DNA of 64,000 nucleotides from Chromohalobacter moromii (GTDB taxonomy: Bacteria > Pseudomonadota > Gammaproteobacteria > Pseudomonadales > Halomonadaceae): contig NZ_JAHXDI010000003.1 in the NCBI RefSeq assembly GCF_023091865.1, positions 1-64,000 on the forward strand, in the 5' to 3' direction. Every line of letters starts with the position of its first letter. Within the stretch, counting starts at the first letter, position 1. Both the position numbers and the translations under genes were made by a program. Below, piece after piece: positions 49,527 through 58,923 of this stretch. The notes under the pieces are model-generated. The model saw only the letters and a list, made by a program, of their open reading frames with translations. It searched no databases and was not told the DNA's origin.

Positions 49527-50519
49527 ATGCAACGCATCATCAATGACCCCGACAACGTCGTGGACGATGCCATCAAGGGTTACTTGCGCGCCTCGCCGAG
49601 CTTGTTTGCCGCCACCGACCACCCGCGTGTCCTCAAGTATCCGGGCAGCCCAAGCGACAAGGTCGGTATCGTCACCGGTGGCGGTTCCGGCCACGAGCCC
49701 GCCTTCCTGGGATATATCGGTGAAGGAATGTGTGATGCGGTAGCCATCGGTGAGATCTTCTCGTCACCCACCGCCGATGCATTTCTCGAAGCCTTTCGCT
49801 CCGCACCCCATGGGCAGGGGGTCGCCTGCCTGTACGGCAACTACGCGGGCGACAACATGAACGTGAAGATGGCCAAGCAGATGGCCGAGATGGAAGACAT
49901 CGAGGTCAAGACGGTGATTGCACGCGACGACGTGGCCTCGGCACCGGCAGCGGAGCGCGACAAGCGGCGCGGCGTGGCCGGCGAGGTGATGATGTGGAAA
50001 ATCGGCGGCGCGGCGGCGGCCCGGGGCGATAGTCTCGACGAGGTCATTCGCCTGGCGCAAAAAGCCGTCGATGCGTGTTCGAGCATCGGCGTCGGGCTGA
50101 GTAGCTGCACCATCCCCGCCAATGGCAAGCCCAACTTTTCGATCGAGCCCGGCCACATGGAGCTCGGCATCGGCCATCACGGCGAACCGGGAATAGAAGT
50201 CGCGCCGCTGACCAGTGCCGAGGCCATCGCCACGGCCATGTGCGACCCCGTTCTCGCCGACCAGGACTTCGCCGGCAGCGAGGTGGCGGTGTTGATCTCC
50301 GGACTTGGCGCCACGCCAGTGATGGAGCTCAATATCCTCTACGCACACATCGCCGAACGGCTCGAAGCCGCTGATATTCGCGTACACCGTACGGACATCG
50401 GCAATTACTTCACCTCGCTGGAGATGATGGGCGCCACGCTTACGCTGATGAAGCTCGACGACGAGCTCAAACCGCTGCTGGACGCCCCGGCGCGCTCGCT
50501 GGCCATCACGCAGTGCTGA
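49527..50519 (+). CDS. dhaK: DhaK-type ketose kinase subunit
   Basis: A 330-residue protein of the dihydroxyacetone kinase K-domain family. Residues known to act in E. coli DhaK are at the same positions: His56 (GGGSGHEP), Asp109 (YAGDN) and His218 (GHHGEPG), the last forming a covalent hemiaminal with the carbonyl of the substrate. This shows it binds a small ketose or aldose. Erythrulose kinases of mycobacteria belong to the DhaK/L superfamily, so a tetrulose substrate is plausible here. The partner DhaL gene follows 27 bases downstream. GAGGA lies before the ATG at 49527. No DhaM gene is in the window, so the phosphate donor may be ATP rather than PEP. Confidence 0.85.
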   Translation: MQRIINDPDNVVDDAIKGYLRASPSLFAATDHPRVLKYPGSPSDKVGIVTGGGSGHEPAFLGYIGEGMCDAVAIGEIFSSPTADAFLEAFRSAPHGQGVACLYGNYAGDNMNVKMAKQMAEMEDIEVKTVIARDDVASAPAAERDKRRGVAGEVMMWKIGGAAAARGDSLDEVIRLAQKAVDACSSIGVGLSSCTIPANGKPNFSIEPGHMELGIGHHGEPGIEVAPLTSAEAIATAMCDPVLADQDFAGSEVAVLISGLGATPVMELNILYAHIAERLEAADIRVHRTDIGNYFTSLEMMGATLTLMKLDDELKPLLDAPARSLAITQC

Positions 50520-50546
50520 TCGGAACCGCTACCACGGAGACTCATC

Positions 50547-51200
50547 ATGCAAGTTCTGGACGCGACTCAAGGCAGGGACATTCTCGAGGAACTGGTCGAG
50601 GTCATCGTCGACAACCGCCAATACCTGAGTGACGTCGATGGCGCGATCGGCGACGGCGATCACGGCATCAACATGGCCAAGGGTTTTCGGCTTTGCGGGG
50701 AGTCGATCGCCGGCCAATCACTGTCGCTTTCCAAGGCGCTGGGCACGCTCGCCACGACCTTGATGGGCTCGATCGGCGGTTCGATGGGACCACTTTACGG
50801 CAGCCTCTTCATGGGCATGGCCAAATCGGTCAAGGACAAGAACGTCCTCGACGCCAAGGATTTCGGCGAGATGTTGGCCGATGGGCAGCAGTCGCTCGAG
50901 CAAATCAGCGATGCCAAGGTCGGCGATAAGTGCCTGCTCGATACCCTGGTACCGGCCATCGAAAGCTACCGTCAGGCCATCGAGGTCAGCGACGATTTCC
51001 CGAACGCACTGCAGGCATTGCGCAACGGCGCCCAGCAGGGACGCGATTCGACGCTCGACCTGGAAGCCAAGATCGGGCGCGCGGCACGCCTCGGCGAACG
51101 CTCGCGCGGCCATCTGGACGCCGGCGCGGTGTCATGCTGCCTGCTGCTGACCCGCTTGGCCGATAGCACCGAACGTCGCCTGGAAAAAGCCGCCGCCTGA
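50547..51200 (+). CDS. dhaL: DhaL-type nucleotide subunit of ketose kinase
   Basis: A 217-residue L-domain protein. The Mg-ADP/ATP site is visible as Asp31, Asp36 and Asp38 in DGAIGDGDHGINMAKGF, corresponding to Asp30, 35 and 37 of E. coli DhaL. The C-terminal half has GSMGPLYGSLFM and VGDKCLLDTLVPA. The late segment reads RGHLDAGAVSC where E. coli-type PTS-linked DhaL usually has a GHxDPGA form, which may mark an ATP-using subgroup; that reading is tentative. It is encoded directly after dhaK. Confidence 0.84.
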   Translation: MQVLDATQGRDILEELVEVIVDNRQYLSDVDGAIGDGDHGINMAKGFRLCGESIAGQSLSLSKALGTLATTLMGSIGGSMGPLYGSLFMGMAKSVKDKNVLDAKDFGEMLADGQQSLEQISDAKVGDKCLLDTLVPAIESYRQAIEVSDDFPNALQALRNGAQQGRDSTLDLEAKIGRAARLGERSRGHLDAGAVSCCLLLTRLADSTERRLEKAAA

Positions 51201-51299
51201 GTACTGGCGGCCGCGCGCTCGGTCCCTTCCATTTTCTCGCCCCGACGCTACCTGGCACGTCGTGGGCCTTCACGCCCGCATACCGCGGCGGAGCACACC

Positions 51300-52256
51300 A
51301 TGGTTTCACAACTCGACTCACTCAAGGCACTATCGCAAGTGGTCGCCGACACCGGGGACCCAGCCGCCATCGAACGTTATCGGCCCGTCGATGCCACCAC
51401 CAATCCTTCCTTGATCCTCAAGGCATTCGAGCTGCCCGGCTATCAGCCACTGATCGAGCGGATCCTGGAAGAGGCGCGTGACGAGAAGTCACATGACGCC
51501 GACCACTTGGAGCGTATCGTCGACCGCCTCTCGGTCGGCATCGGCAGCGAGGTCGCCCAGCTCATTCCGGGACGCGTCTCCACCGAGGTCGCCGCCAAGC
51601 TCTCGTTCGATACCCAGGCCAGTATCCGCAAGGCTCATGAGTTGGTGGAGCGTTACGAGGCGCTGGGTATCGGCCGTGAGCGGATCTTGATCAAGCTCGC
51701 GTCGACCTGGGAAGGCATCCGTGCCGCCGAGGTACTCGAGCGCGAAGGCATTCAATGCAACCTCACCCTCCTGTTCAGCGACGCTCAGGCGCAGGCCTGC
51801 TTCGATGCCGGCGTGTTCCTGATTTCGCCCTTCGTGGGGCGTGTCACCGACTGGTATCAGAAAGAAACCGGTCAAACGTTCTCCCCGGAGGAGGACCCCG
51901 GCGTGCGGTTCGTGCGCCAGGTCTGCGAGCGCGCCGACCGGGGCGGCTACGATACCGTCGTCATGGGGGCCAGCTTCCGTACGCCGGAGCAAGTCCTCGC
52001 CCTCGCCGGCTGTCATCGCCTGACGATTTCTCCCGCCTTGCTGGAAACGCTCGAGGCGCGCGAAGGAGATGTCGACGCCAAGGTCCGCTTCACGCATCCC
52101 GAGGCGCAGCCTGTCCCTCCCCTAGAGGAAAACGCCTTTCGCTGGCAGCATAATCAGGACCCCATGGCCATCGACAAGCTGGCCGAAGGCATTCGTCGCT
52201 TCGCCGACGACCAGGCCTGTCTCGAGGACTTGATCGCCGACCGGCTCGCTAACTGA
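51300..52256 (+). CDS. tal: Transaldolase
   Basis: A 318-residue transaldolase of the TalB type. Asp17, Lys132 ([17 protein letters not shown]) and Glu96 region residues match the E. coli TalB catalytic positions, with Lys132 forming the Schiff base. It converts sedoheptulose 7-phosphate and glyceraldehyde 3-phosphate to erythrose 4-phosphate and fructose 6-phosphate, in either direction. In this locus it would drain erythrose 4-phosphate. It is 99 bases after dhaL and 10 bases of non-coding sequence before the tkt2 leader. Confidence 0.94.
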   Translation: MVSQLDSLKALSQVVADTGDPAAIERYRPVDATTNPSLILKAFELPGYQPLIERILEEARDEKSHDADHLERIVDRLSVGIGSEVAQLIPGRVSTEVAAKLSFDTQASIRKAHELVERYEALGIGRERILIKLASTWEGIRAAEVLEREGIQCNLTLLFSDAQAQACFDAGVFLISPFVGRVTDWYQKETGQTFSPEEDPGVRFVRQVCERADRGGYDTVVMGASFRTPEQVLALAGCHRLTISPALLETLEAREGDVDAKVRFTHPEAQPVPPLEENAFRWQHNQDPMAIDKLAEGIRRFADDQACLEDLIADRLAN

Positions 52257-52281
52257 TTCATCGCTCATGGAGGAGACATCG

Positions 52282-54273
52282 ATGCCCTCTCGCTTCACGC
52301 TGGCCAATGCCATTCGCGCCCTGTCGATGGATGCCGTGCAGGCAGCCAATTCCGGCCACCCCGGCGCGCCGATGGGTATGGCCGATATCGCCGAAGTGCT
52401 GTGGAACGACCATCTCAAGCACAACCCCAGCAACCCCACCTGGCCCGACCGCGACCGTTTCGTGCTCTCCAACGGGCATGGTTCGATGCTGTTGTATTCG
52501 CTTTTACACCTCAGCGGTTATGACTTGGCCATCGACGACATCAAGCAGTTCCGCCAGCTCCATTCGCGCACGCCCGGGCATCCCGAGCTCGGCTACACGC
52601 CTGGGGTCGAAACCACCACCGGCCCGCTGGGTCAGGGGCTGGCCAATGCCGTGGGCATGGCACTCGCCGAACGCACTCTGGCCGCGCAGTACAATCGCCC
52701 AGGGCATGACATCGTCGACCATCGCACCTGGTGCTTCGTCGGCGATGGTTGCCTGATGGAGGGCATCAGCCACGAAGCCTGCTCGCTGGCGGGAACCCAG
52801 GGCCTCGGCAAGCTCACCGTCATCTACGACGACAACGGCATCTCCATCGATGGCGAGGTCGCAGGATGGTTCACCGATGATACCGCCAAGCGCTTCGAGG
52901 CCTACGGCTGGCAGGTCATCGCCGATGTCGACGGCCATGACCCAGCCGCCATCGAAGACGCCATCAACGCCGCCACGCAAGACGACCAGCGCCCGACCTT
53001 GATCATCTGCAGGACGGTCATCGGCTTCGGCGCGCCCAACAAACAGGGCACCGGCGCCTGTCATGGTGCCGCCCTGGGCGAGGATGAAGTCGCCGCCGCG
53101 CGCCAGCGCCTCGACTGGTCGCATCCACCGTTTCACGTGCCCGAGGAGGTCTACGCAGGCTGGAACGCCGACACGGCCGGCCAGCACGCCGAGGACGAGT
53201 GGCGCCAACGCTTCGCGCGCTACGCCGAGGCTTATCCCGAGCTTGCCGAAGAGCTCGAGCGCCGCTGGCGTGGCGAGCTACCCGGCGACCTGGGCGGCAG
53301 TGCCCTGATCGAAGAGGCCCAGCACGCCTGCGATACACTGGCCTCGCGCAAGGCCTCGCTCGGTGTGCTCAACCACCTGGGGCCACGCCTGCCGGAACTG
53401 CTGGGCGGCAGCGCCGACCTCGCGCCATCGAATCTGACGATCTGGGAGGGCGCACGCGCCATCTCGGCCCAGGCACCCGACGGCAACTACCTGCATTACG
53501 GCGTTCGTGAATTCGCCATGGGCGCCATCATGAACGGCATCAGCATGCACGGCGGCTTCATTCCCTATGGAGCCACCTTCCTGACGTTCATGGAATACAT
53601 GCACAACGCCGTGCGCATGGCCGCCATCGCGCGGCGCCAGGTGATCTTCGTCTACACCCACGACTCCATTGGGCTTGGCGAAGACGGTCCGACTCACCAG
53701 CCCATCGAACAACTCAATGCGCTACGCATCACGCCGAACTTGGCAACGTGGCGCCCCTGCGACGCCACCGAAACCAGCGTGGCCTGGCTGGCGGCGCTCA
53801 AGCGCCAGGACGGCCCCACGGCTTTGGTATTTTCGCGCCAAGGGCTTCCCGGGCAAGCACGCGATGTCGCACAGCTCGCCGCGATCGAACGCGGCGGTTA
53901 CGTGCTCGACGATTGCGAGGGCACGCCCGAGTTGATCCTCATCGCCACCGGCTCGGAAGTCGGTCTGGCCATGGAAGCGGCTGCCCAGCTCAACGACCAG
54001 GGACGGCAGGTCCGCGTCGTCTCGATGCCCTGCGCCAGCGAATTCGATGCCCAAGACGCCGATTACCAGGAGGCGGTGCTACCACCCACGGTGACACGCC
54101 GGCTCGCCATCGAAGCTTCGCATCCCGACTATTGGCGCAAGTACGTCGGCCCTCGAGGCAGCGTGATCGGCATGACCGGCTACGGCGAATCGGGCAAGGC
54201 CGAGGACCTGTTCCGTCACTTCGGCTTCACCGTCGAGAACGTGATCGACACGGCTCGCACCTTGCTCGACTGA
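52282..54273 (+). CDS. tkt: Transketolase 2, tetritol-locus copy
   Basis: A 663-residue transketolase with the same motifs as the copy at 25729: [28 protein letters not shown] and [18 protein letters not shown]. The start was placed at 52282 because its GGAGGA ribosome site overlaps an upstream ATG at 52267. In the locus it can combine erythrose 4-phosphate with xylulose 5-phosphate to give fructose 6-phosphate and glyceraldehyde 3-phosphate. It follows tal by 25 bases. Length equal to copy 1 and 50 of 60 identical N-terminal residues suggest a paralogue from duplication rather than a distant transfer. Confidence 0.94.
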   Translation: MPSRFTLANAIRALSMDAVQAANSGHPGAPMGMADIAEVLWNDHLKHNPSNPTWPDRDRFVLSNGHGSMLLYSLLHLSGYDLAIDDIKQFRQLHSRTPGHPELGYTPGVETTTGPLGQGLANAVGMALAERTLAAQYNRPGHDIVDHRTWCFVGDGCLMEGISHEACSLAGTQGLGKLTVIYDDNGISIDGEVAGWFTDDTAKRFEAYGWQVIADVDGHDPAAIEDAINAATQDDQRPTLIICRTVIGFGAPNKQGTGACHGAALGEDEVAAARQRLDWSHPPFHVPEEVYAGWNADTAGQHAEDEWRQRFARYAEAYPELAEELERRWRGELPGDLGGSALIEEAQHACDTLASRKASLGVLNHLGPRLPELLGGSADLAPSNLTIWEGARAISAQAPDGNYLHYGVREFAMGAIMNGISMHGGFIPYGATFLTFMEYMHNAVRMAAIARRQVIFVYTHDSIGLGEDGPTHQPIEQLNALRITPNLATWRPCDATETSVAWLAALKRQDGPTALVFSRQGLPGQARDVAQLAAIERGGYVLDDCEGTPELILIATGSEVGLAMEAAAQLNDQGRQVRVVSMPCASEFDAQDADYQEAVLPPTVTRRLAIEASHPDYWRKYVGPRGSVIGMTGYGESGKAEDLFRHFGFTVENVIDTARTLLD

Positions 54274-54482
54274 CCCGCCTCTGGCCCTGGCCGCCAAGGT
54301 CATGTCGCCATTTGCCGAAGCCGGTGCGCCGGGCTCGGCACTCGCTCAGGGGCTACGCGACTCGATGAGTCGCCGGCGCCCCCTTGATTCTCTCCTTCAG
54401 CATCGCCAAAACGAATAGTGAGGCAAGCAGGAAGGCTGCCTCGGGAAGATTCGTCGCCGACGATCCCGTTAAGGAGGATGAT

Positions 54483-55865
54483 ATGAGCCGCAAGACTCTC
54501 ACCGCCGTCAATCCCGCCAACGATCAAGTTCTCGGCGAGCACGAGATGCTCGACGATACCCAGTTGGCTGAAAAGCTCGACCAAGCCCGCGCAGGCTATG
54601 CCGAATTCCGTCACTTGCCGTTGGCCGACCGTCGCCAACGGCTCACCGCACTGGCCGACTTGATCGACCAGCATCAGCGCGAAATGGCCGAGATCATCGC
54701 CCATGAGATGGGCAAGCCCTTCCACCAGGGGATTGCCGAGACACAGATTTCCTCGGCCATCGTTCGCTTCTACGCCGACAACCTGGAGTCCCTGCTCAAA
54801 CCCCAATCACGTCAGGTGGAAGGCGCTCAAAAGGCCGAAATCGTTCACGACCCGATGGGGGCCGTACTCGGCGTGATGCCGTGGAACTATCCGCTTTATC
54901 AGGTGGTACGCTTCGCCGCGCCCAATCTGGCAGGTGGCAACGTCTGCCTGCTCAAGCATGCCTCCAATGTCCCGGGCTGCGCCAAGTTCATCACCAAGCT
55001 TTTCCACGACGCAGGCTTCAAGGAAGGGACCTTCACCTGGCTGCCGGTTGGCTCCGACAAGGTCGAGGGCATCATCCACGACCCACTGGTGTGCGGCGTC
55101 ACGCTCACCGGCAGTGAAGATGCCGGCCGTGCCGTGGCCAAGATCGCCGGCGAGGCCATCAAGCCCAGCGTGCTCGAGCTCGGCGGTATCGACCCGCTGA
55201 TCGTGCTCGACGATGCTGACGTCGACAAGGCGGTGGAACTGGCCGTAAACGGCCGCTTCGACAATACCGGGCAAAGCTGCGCCGCCTCCAAGCGACTGAT
55301 CGTGGAACGCCCGATGCTGGAGCGCTTCACCGAACGGCTCATCGACCGTGTTCAGAAGATGAGCATCGGTGATCCCATGGATGGCGATACCGAGGTCGGC
55401 CCCATGTCGCGCAAGGATCTGCGTGACGATCTCCATGACCAAGTTCAGCGGGCGATCAAACAAGGGGCGCAGCTCGAAACCGGCGGCGAGGTACTCGATC
55501 GCCCCGGCGCCTGGTATGCGCCCACGGTGCTGACCAATGTCGCGCCCGGCAATCCGGCCTTCGACGAGGAGCTGTTCGGCCCGGTGGCGTCGGTCATCGT
55601 CGCTGACGACGCCGAGCACGCCATCGAGCTGGCCAACAACTGCCGCTATGGATTGGGTGGCACCGTGGTCGGCCAAGACGTAAAGCGCGCCGAACAGGTC
55701 GCGCGTCGTCTCGAGGTCGGCATGAGCTTCGTCAATCGTCCCACCACGCCCTTCGCGGAGCTGCCCTTCGGTGGCGTCAAGGAAAGCGGCTACGGTCGCG
55801 AGCAGAGCGAATATGGCTTCGGCGCCTTCCTCAACGTGCGCACGGTCTATATCGCCGAGTCATAG
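54483..55865 (+). CDS. Aldehyde dehydrogenase, Sad/YneI type
   Basis: A 460-residue NAD(P)-dependent aldehyde dehydrogenase. The nucleophile is Cys266 (NTGQSCAASKR) and the general base is Glu232 (LELGGIDP); the NAD motif is VMPWNYPLYQ at 131-140. The short length and the LLKHASNVPGCA stretch resemble E. coli Sad (YneI), a succinate-semialdehyde dehydrogenase. A strong AAGGAGG precedes the ATG. It lies 209 bases after tkt2 on the same strand and may be in the same transcript, or be a separate gene; its substrate in this setting (for example a short aldehyde) is unknown. Confidence 0.86.
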   Translation: MSRKTLTAVNPANDQVLGEHEMLDDTQLAEKLDQARAGYAEFRHLPLADRRQRLTALADLIDQHQREMAEIIAHEMGKPFHQGIAETQISSAIVRFYADNLESLLKPQSRQVEGAQKAEIVHDPMGAVLGVMPWNYPLYQVVRFAAPNLAGGNVCLLKHASNVPGCAKFITKLFHDAGFKEGTFTWLPVGSDKVEGIIHDPLVCGVTLTGSEDAGRAVAKIAGEAIKPSVLELGGIDPLIVLDDADVDKAVELAVNGRFDNTGQSCAASKRLIVERPMLERFTERLIDRVQKMSIGDPMDGDTEVGPMSRKDLRDDLHDQVQRAIKQGAQLETGGEVLDRPGAWYAPTVLTNVAPGNPAFDEELFGPVASVIVADDAEHAIELANNCRYGLGGTVVGQDVKRAEQVARRLEVGMSFVNRPTTPFAELPFGGVKESGYGREQSEYGFGAFLNVRTVYIAES

Positions 55866-55890
55866 CGCGGTGATATGAACCCACGAAGAA

Positions 55891-55920
55891 AATGGCCCCG
55901 CCAAGCTTGGCGGGGCCATT
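55891..55920. terminator. Perfect palindromic terminator after aldehyde dehydrogenase
   Basis: A 30-base perfect palindrome (15-bp arms beginning AATGGCCCCGCCAAG). On the minus strand TTTTCTTCG follows, so it should end mipA/ompV transcription from the right as well as the plus-strand genes from the left. Confidence 0.8.
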
Positions 55921-55945
55921 GCATAGGGTACCACTACACTTGGGT

Positions 55946-56716
55946 CTAGAAGTTGTAGTTGATGAACCCTCCCACATAGGCCTGAGTCGCATCGCCGATC
56001 TCGTCGACGATGGGGCTATCCTTGGCATCGCCGGTCAGGCGTGATACGCCGACCAAACCCGTGATGGACCATGTCCGCGTGAGATAATAGCTAGCGCTGG
56101 CATCGGCGCCGATGCGGAAATAGCCCTCGCTCGGCGAGTACGCATCCAGCCCCGAGCGCCGACTCTCCCGCGCGGAAATGCCGAACATGTCCTCGGTCCA
56201 GGCGTCGCTTCCATAGGCGATGTTCGGACCTAGCGAAACGGAGAGCCGCTGGGTCAAACGTGAACGCCAATGTGCCTTGGCGCTGGCATGGTAGCCATCC
56301 ACGTCCCCGCTCAGCGGGGTTTCCACCGCCGCGCTGTATTGCCAGTGCCCCTCGGTGTATTCGGCCCGCAGCCCCGCCGTGACGCCGCCATCGACCTTAT
56401 CCAGTCGATGCAGATCATCATCGTCGTCGCGCCCGAAGGTGTAGCCAAGAAACGGCGACACCCGCCAGCCATCCCGGTTGATGACGTTCCAGCCCACGCC
56501 ATCGCGCGCGTTGATATACACGCTATCGCCATAGGTCAGGTCGACCGACGGCCACACGGAGGTTTCGTAATCGTCGCTCCCCAGGTAATCGGGAGAGTAA
56601 ATCGCCCCCGCACCGAGACTCCCCTGCCAGCCGCTGTCCTGTGCCTGGCTGGGCATTGCCACCGCCAGCATCGGTAGCGTCACGGCCAACGCCACGTATC
56701 GATATCCTGCCTGCAT
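55946..56716 (-). CDS. MipA/OmpV-family outer membrane protein
   Basis: A 256-residue beta-barrel protein. The signal peptide ends near AMPSQA and is followed by GSLGAGAIYSPDYLGSDDYE, the MipA/OmpV opening; the last residue is Phe after YVGGFINYN, a typical outer-membrane C-terminus. The start at 56716 gives a normal signal peptide; upstream codons would add a basic stretch with no family match. MipA scaffolds murein enzymes in E. coli, while OmpV-like proteins are porins or adhesins in others, so the role here is open. It has a perfect palindrome 82 bases upstream. Confidence 0.87.
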   Translation of the reverse strand: MQAGYRYVALAVTLPMLAVAMPSQAQDSGWQGSLGAGAIYSPDYLGSDDYETSVWPSVDLTYGDSVYINARDGVGWNVINRDGWRVSPFLGYTFGRDDDDDLHRLDKVDGGVTAGLRAEYTEGHWQYSAAVETPLSGDVDGYHASAKAHWRSRLTQRLSVSLGPNIAYGSDAWTEDMFGISARESRRSGLDAYSPSEGYFRIGADASASYYLTRTWSITGLVGVSRLTGDAKDSPIVDEIGDATQAYVGGFINYNF

Positions 56717-56798
56717 GTCGCCTGACTCCCTGGATTCATTGCATGACCACCGTCTGGGCGCCTGCCACTTTGCAGGCACACGCACCCGGTCCCTTACA

Positions 56799-56810
56799 TA
56801 CGATATCGTA
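56799..56810. promoter_or_regulatory. Palindrome upstream of mipA/ompV gene
   Basis: TACGATATCGTA is a perfect 12-base palindrome, with a second small repeat (CCTGC-GCAGG) at 56761-56776. It may be a regulator site for the outer-membrane gene; none was recognised. Confidence 0.3.
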
Positions 56811-56951
56811 GGTATCCGAGCCATGCCAGACGCTTGACGACCGGGGAGGTATGGGCCGGAGCGCTGACGTGTTTGGGCACTTGAGCCTACAATACGACTC
56901 TTTTGTATTTCTGCTTAAGCACAGTTGGCAAAGTAGCCAAGGAGCATCCGA

Positions 56952-57707
56952 GTGACAGACTGGGTTTATTGGCTGGATTTAGCTGGAGTGACTGTCTTCG
57001 CGCTCTCAGGGGTCATCCTTGCTTGCCGCTCGAGGATGGATCCCTTCGGCATGCTCGTACTGGCCGCGATGACAGGCATCGGCGGCGGTACCCTGCGCGA
57101 TCTGTTACTTGGCATTCGCCCGGTGTTCTGGGTCACCGACCCCACCTATTTATGGGTGATCATCATCACCGTCGTGATATCGATCGTCGGCTTTCATTAC
57201 ATACACCGGTTATCGCGCATCGTCTTGCCCGTACTCGATGCCTTCGGGCTCGCCATCTTCACCATCATCGGCGCTCACAAGGCATTGGCGTTGGGCCATG
57301 GTGGTACCGTAGCGGTATTGATGGGACTCCTCACCGGTGTCGCGGGCGGAATGCTGCGCGATGTCCTCGCAAGACGCGTCCCCATGGTGCTGCGCCAGGA
57401 AATCTATGCGACTGCCTCCATCGCAGGCGCCACGGCATACGTCACCCTGTACACGCACCCTATCCACCCCTACGCCACTATCGCGCTGCCTATACTGGTG
57501 ATCCTGGGGCTGCGTCTCAGTGCCATCTACTGGCGCCTCTCCTTGCCGGTATTCGCTTGGATCACCTCGCCAGCCGAGGCTTCATCCAAAAGCACTAAAT
57601 CTCAAAGCACTATGCACAACGCAACACCGTCGTCGAACGAGATAGAAGAGAAGCCACGCTCTAAAGCCCGCGTTCGAATGCTCTCGCCCACACGACGGCG
57701 TAGATAG
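56952..57707 (+). CDS. TRIC/UPF0126 (YicG) membrane channel
   Basis: A 251-residue membrane protein of the UPF0126/TRIC family, related to E. coli YicG. It has seven hydrophobic segments in two similar halves, with the repeated GIGGGTLRDLLLG near 45 and GVAGGMLRDVLAR near 130. TRIC homologues conduct cations. Residues 215-251 are a hydrophilic tail rich in Ser, Lys and Arg. The start is GTG at 56952, supported by GGAG just upstream. No regulator or partner is evident in the neighbourhood. Confidence 0.87.
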   Translation: MTDWVYWLDLAGVTVFALSGVILACRSRMDPFGMLVLAAMTGIGGGTLRDLLLGIRPVFWVTDPTYLWVIIITVVISIVGFHYIHRLSRIVLPVLDAFGLAIFTIIGAHKALALGHGGTVAVLMGLLTGVAGGMLRDVLARRVPMVLRQEIYATASIAGATAYVTLYTHPIHPYATIALPILVILGLRLSAIYWRLSLPVFAWITSPAEASSKSTKSQSTMHNATPSSNEIEEKPRSKARVRMLSPTRRRR

Positions 57708-57769
57708 CCATTGCCAAGAAATTATTAGCACGCTACATTGTTGCCATCATTCCCTTCAGGAACGTTTCA

Positions 57770-58870
57770 ATGGCATCCCCTAAGCTGTTCTCGCCGCTCA
57801 CGCTCGGCCGGCTCGAATTGCCCAATCGCATCGTCATTTCACCGATGTGCCAATACTCCGCCGACGAAAACGGCAGCATGACCGACTGGCACAAGATTCA
57901 TCTGGGGCATCTCGCCCTCTCCGGAGCAGGACTCTTGATCGTCGAGGCTTCCGCCGTCGCGCCGGAAGGACGCATCACCTCTGGTGACGTGGGGCTCTAT
58001 TCGGACGACAACGAGCAGGCGATGGCACGTGTACTTGAGTCCGTTCGTGCCCACTCGCCGATGCCGGTCGGCATCCAGTTGGGCCATGCCGGACGCAAAG
58101 CCTCCTGCCAGGCACCTTGGGAAGGCGGGGCTCAGCTAAGCCTAGAAGAGGGTGGCTGGCAGACCGTGGCGCCTTCCGCCGTACCGTATCAGGACGGGCA
58201 GCGTCCGCCACAGGCGATGAGCCTGGATGATATCGAGCAGCTCAAGGCGAACTTCGTCGCCTCGGCCAAGCGCGCCGAACGTCTGGGTTTCGAGCTGATC
58301 GAACTGCACGCAGCGCATGGCTATTTGCTGCACGAGTTCTTGTCGCCGCTTTCGAACCAGCGCGATGACGAGTACGGCGGCAGCCTGGAAAACCGCATGC
58401 GGATCGTGCTGGAAATCTTCGATGCCGTGCGTTCGGTTTTCCCGGACGACAAGCCTGTGGGTATCCGTATCTCCGGAAGCGATTGGGTCGAAGGCGGCTG
58501 GAATCTGGAGCAAAGCGTCGAGTTGGCCAAGGCTCTCGACGCCCGCGGCTGCAGCTTCATCGACTGCTCCGGTGGTGGCCTGGACCCACGCCAGACCTTG
58601 AACGTCGGCCCCAACTATCAGGTACCGTTCGCTCGCCGCATGAAGCAGGAAGTCGCCATGCCGGTGATTGCTGTCGGCCTGATCACCGAACCGGAACAGG
58701 CAGAGGGCATCGTCTTCGGTGGCGAAGCAGACGCCGTCGCGCTGGCCCGCGGCATGCTCTACGATCCGCGCTGGCCGTGGCACGCCGCCGCCAAGCTCGG
58801 CGCTACCGTACATGCCCCGAAGCAGTATTTGCGCAGCCAGCCGCATACGCTCAAGAAGCTATTCGGCTAA
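57770..58870 (+). CDS. NADH:flavin oxidoreductase, Old Yellow Enzyme (YqjM type)
   Basis: A 366-residue FMN-dependent ene-reductase. The YqjM-class Cys near 25 in SPMCQYSA, the histidine pair in ELHAAHGYLLHEFLSP, and the flavin-phosphate segments GLITEPEQAE and VALARGMLYDP are present. It reduces activated carbon-carbon double bonds with NAD(P)H and may detoxify electrophiles. It is followed convergently by the aryl-alcohol dehydrogenase. A physiological substrate is not evident. Confidence 0.9.
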   Translation: MASPKLFSPLTLGRLELPNRIVISPMCQYSADENGSMTDWHKIHLGHLALSGAGLLIVEASAVAPEGRITSGDVGLYSDDNEQAMARVLESVRAHSPMPVGIQLGHAGRKASCQAPWEGGAQLSLEEGGWQTVAPSAVPYQDGQRPPQAMSLDDIEQLKANFVASAKRAERLGFELIELHAAHGYLLHEFLSPLSNQRDDEYGGSLENRMRIVLEIFDAVRSVFPDDKPVGIRISGSDWVEGGWNLEQSVELAKALDARGCSFIDCSGGGLDPRQTLNVGPNYQVPFARRMKQEVAMPVIAVGLITEPEQAEGIVFGGEADAVALARGMLYDPRWPWHAAAKLGATVHAPKQYLRSQPHTLKKLFG

Positions 58871-58923
58871 CGCGATATCCACGCAGCGCAGGCATTTCTC
58901 AACGCTTGCACGGAGCGTATGCC

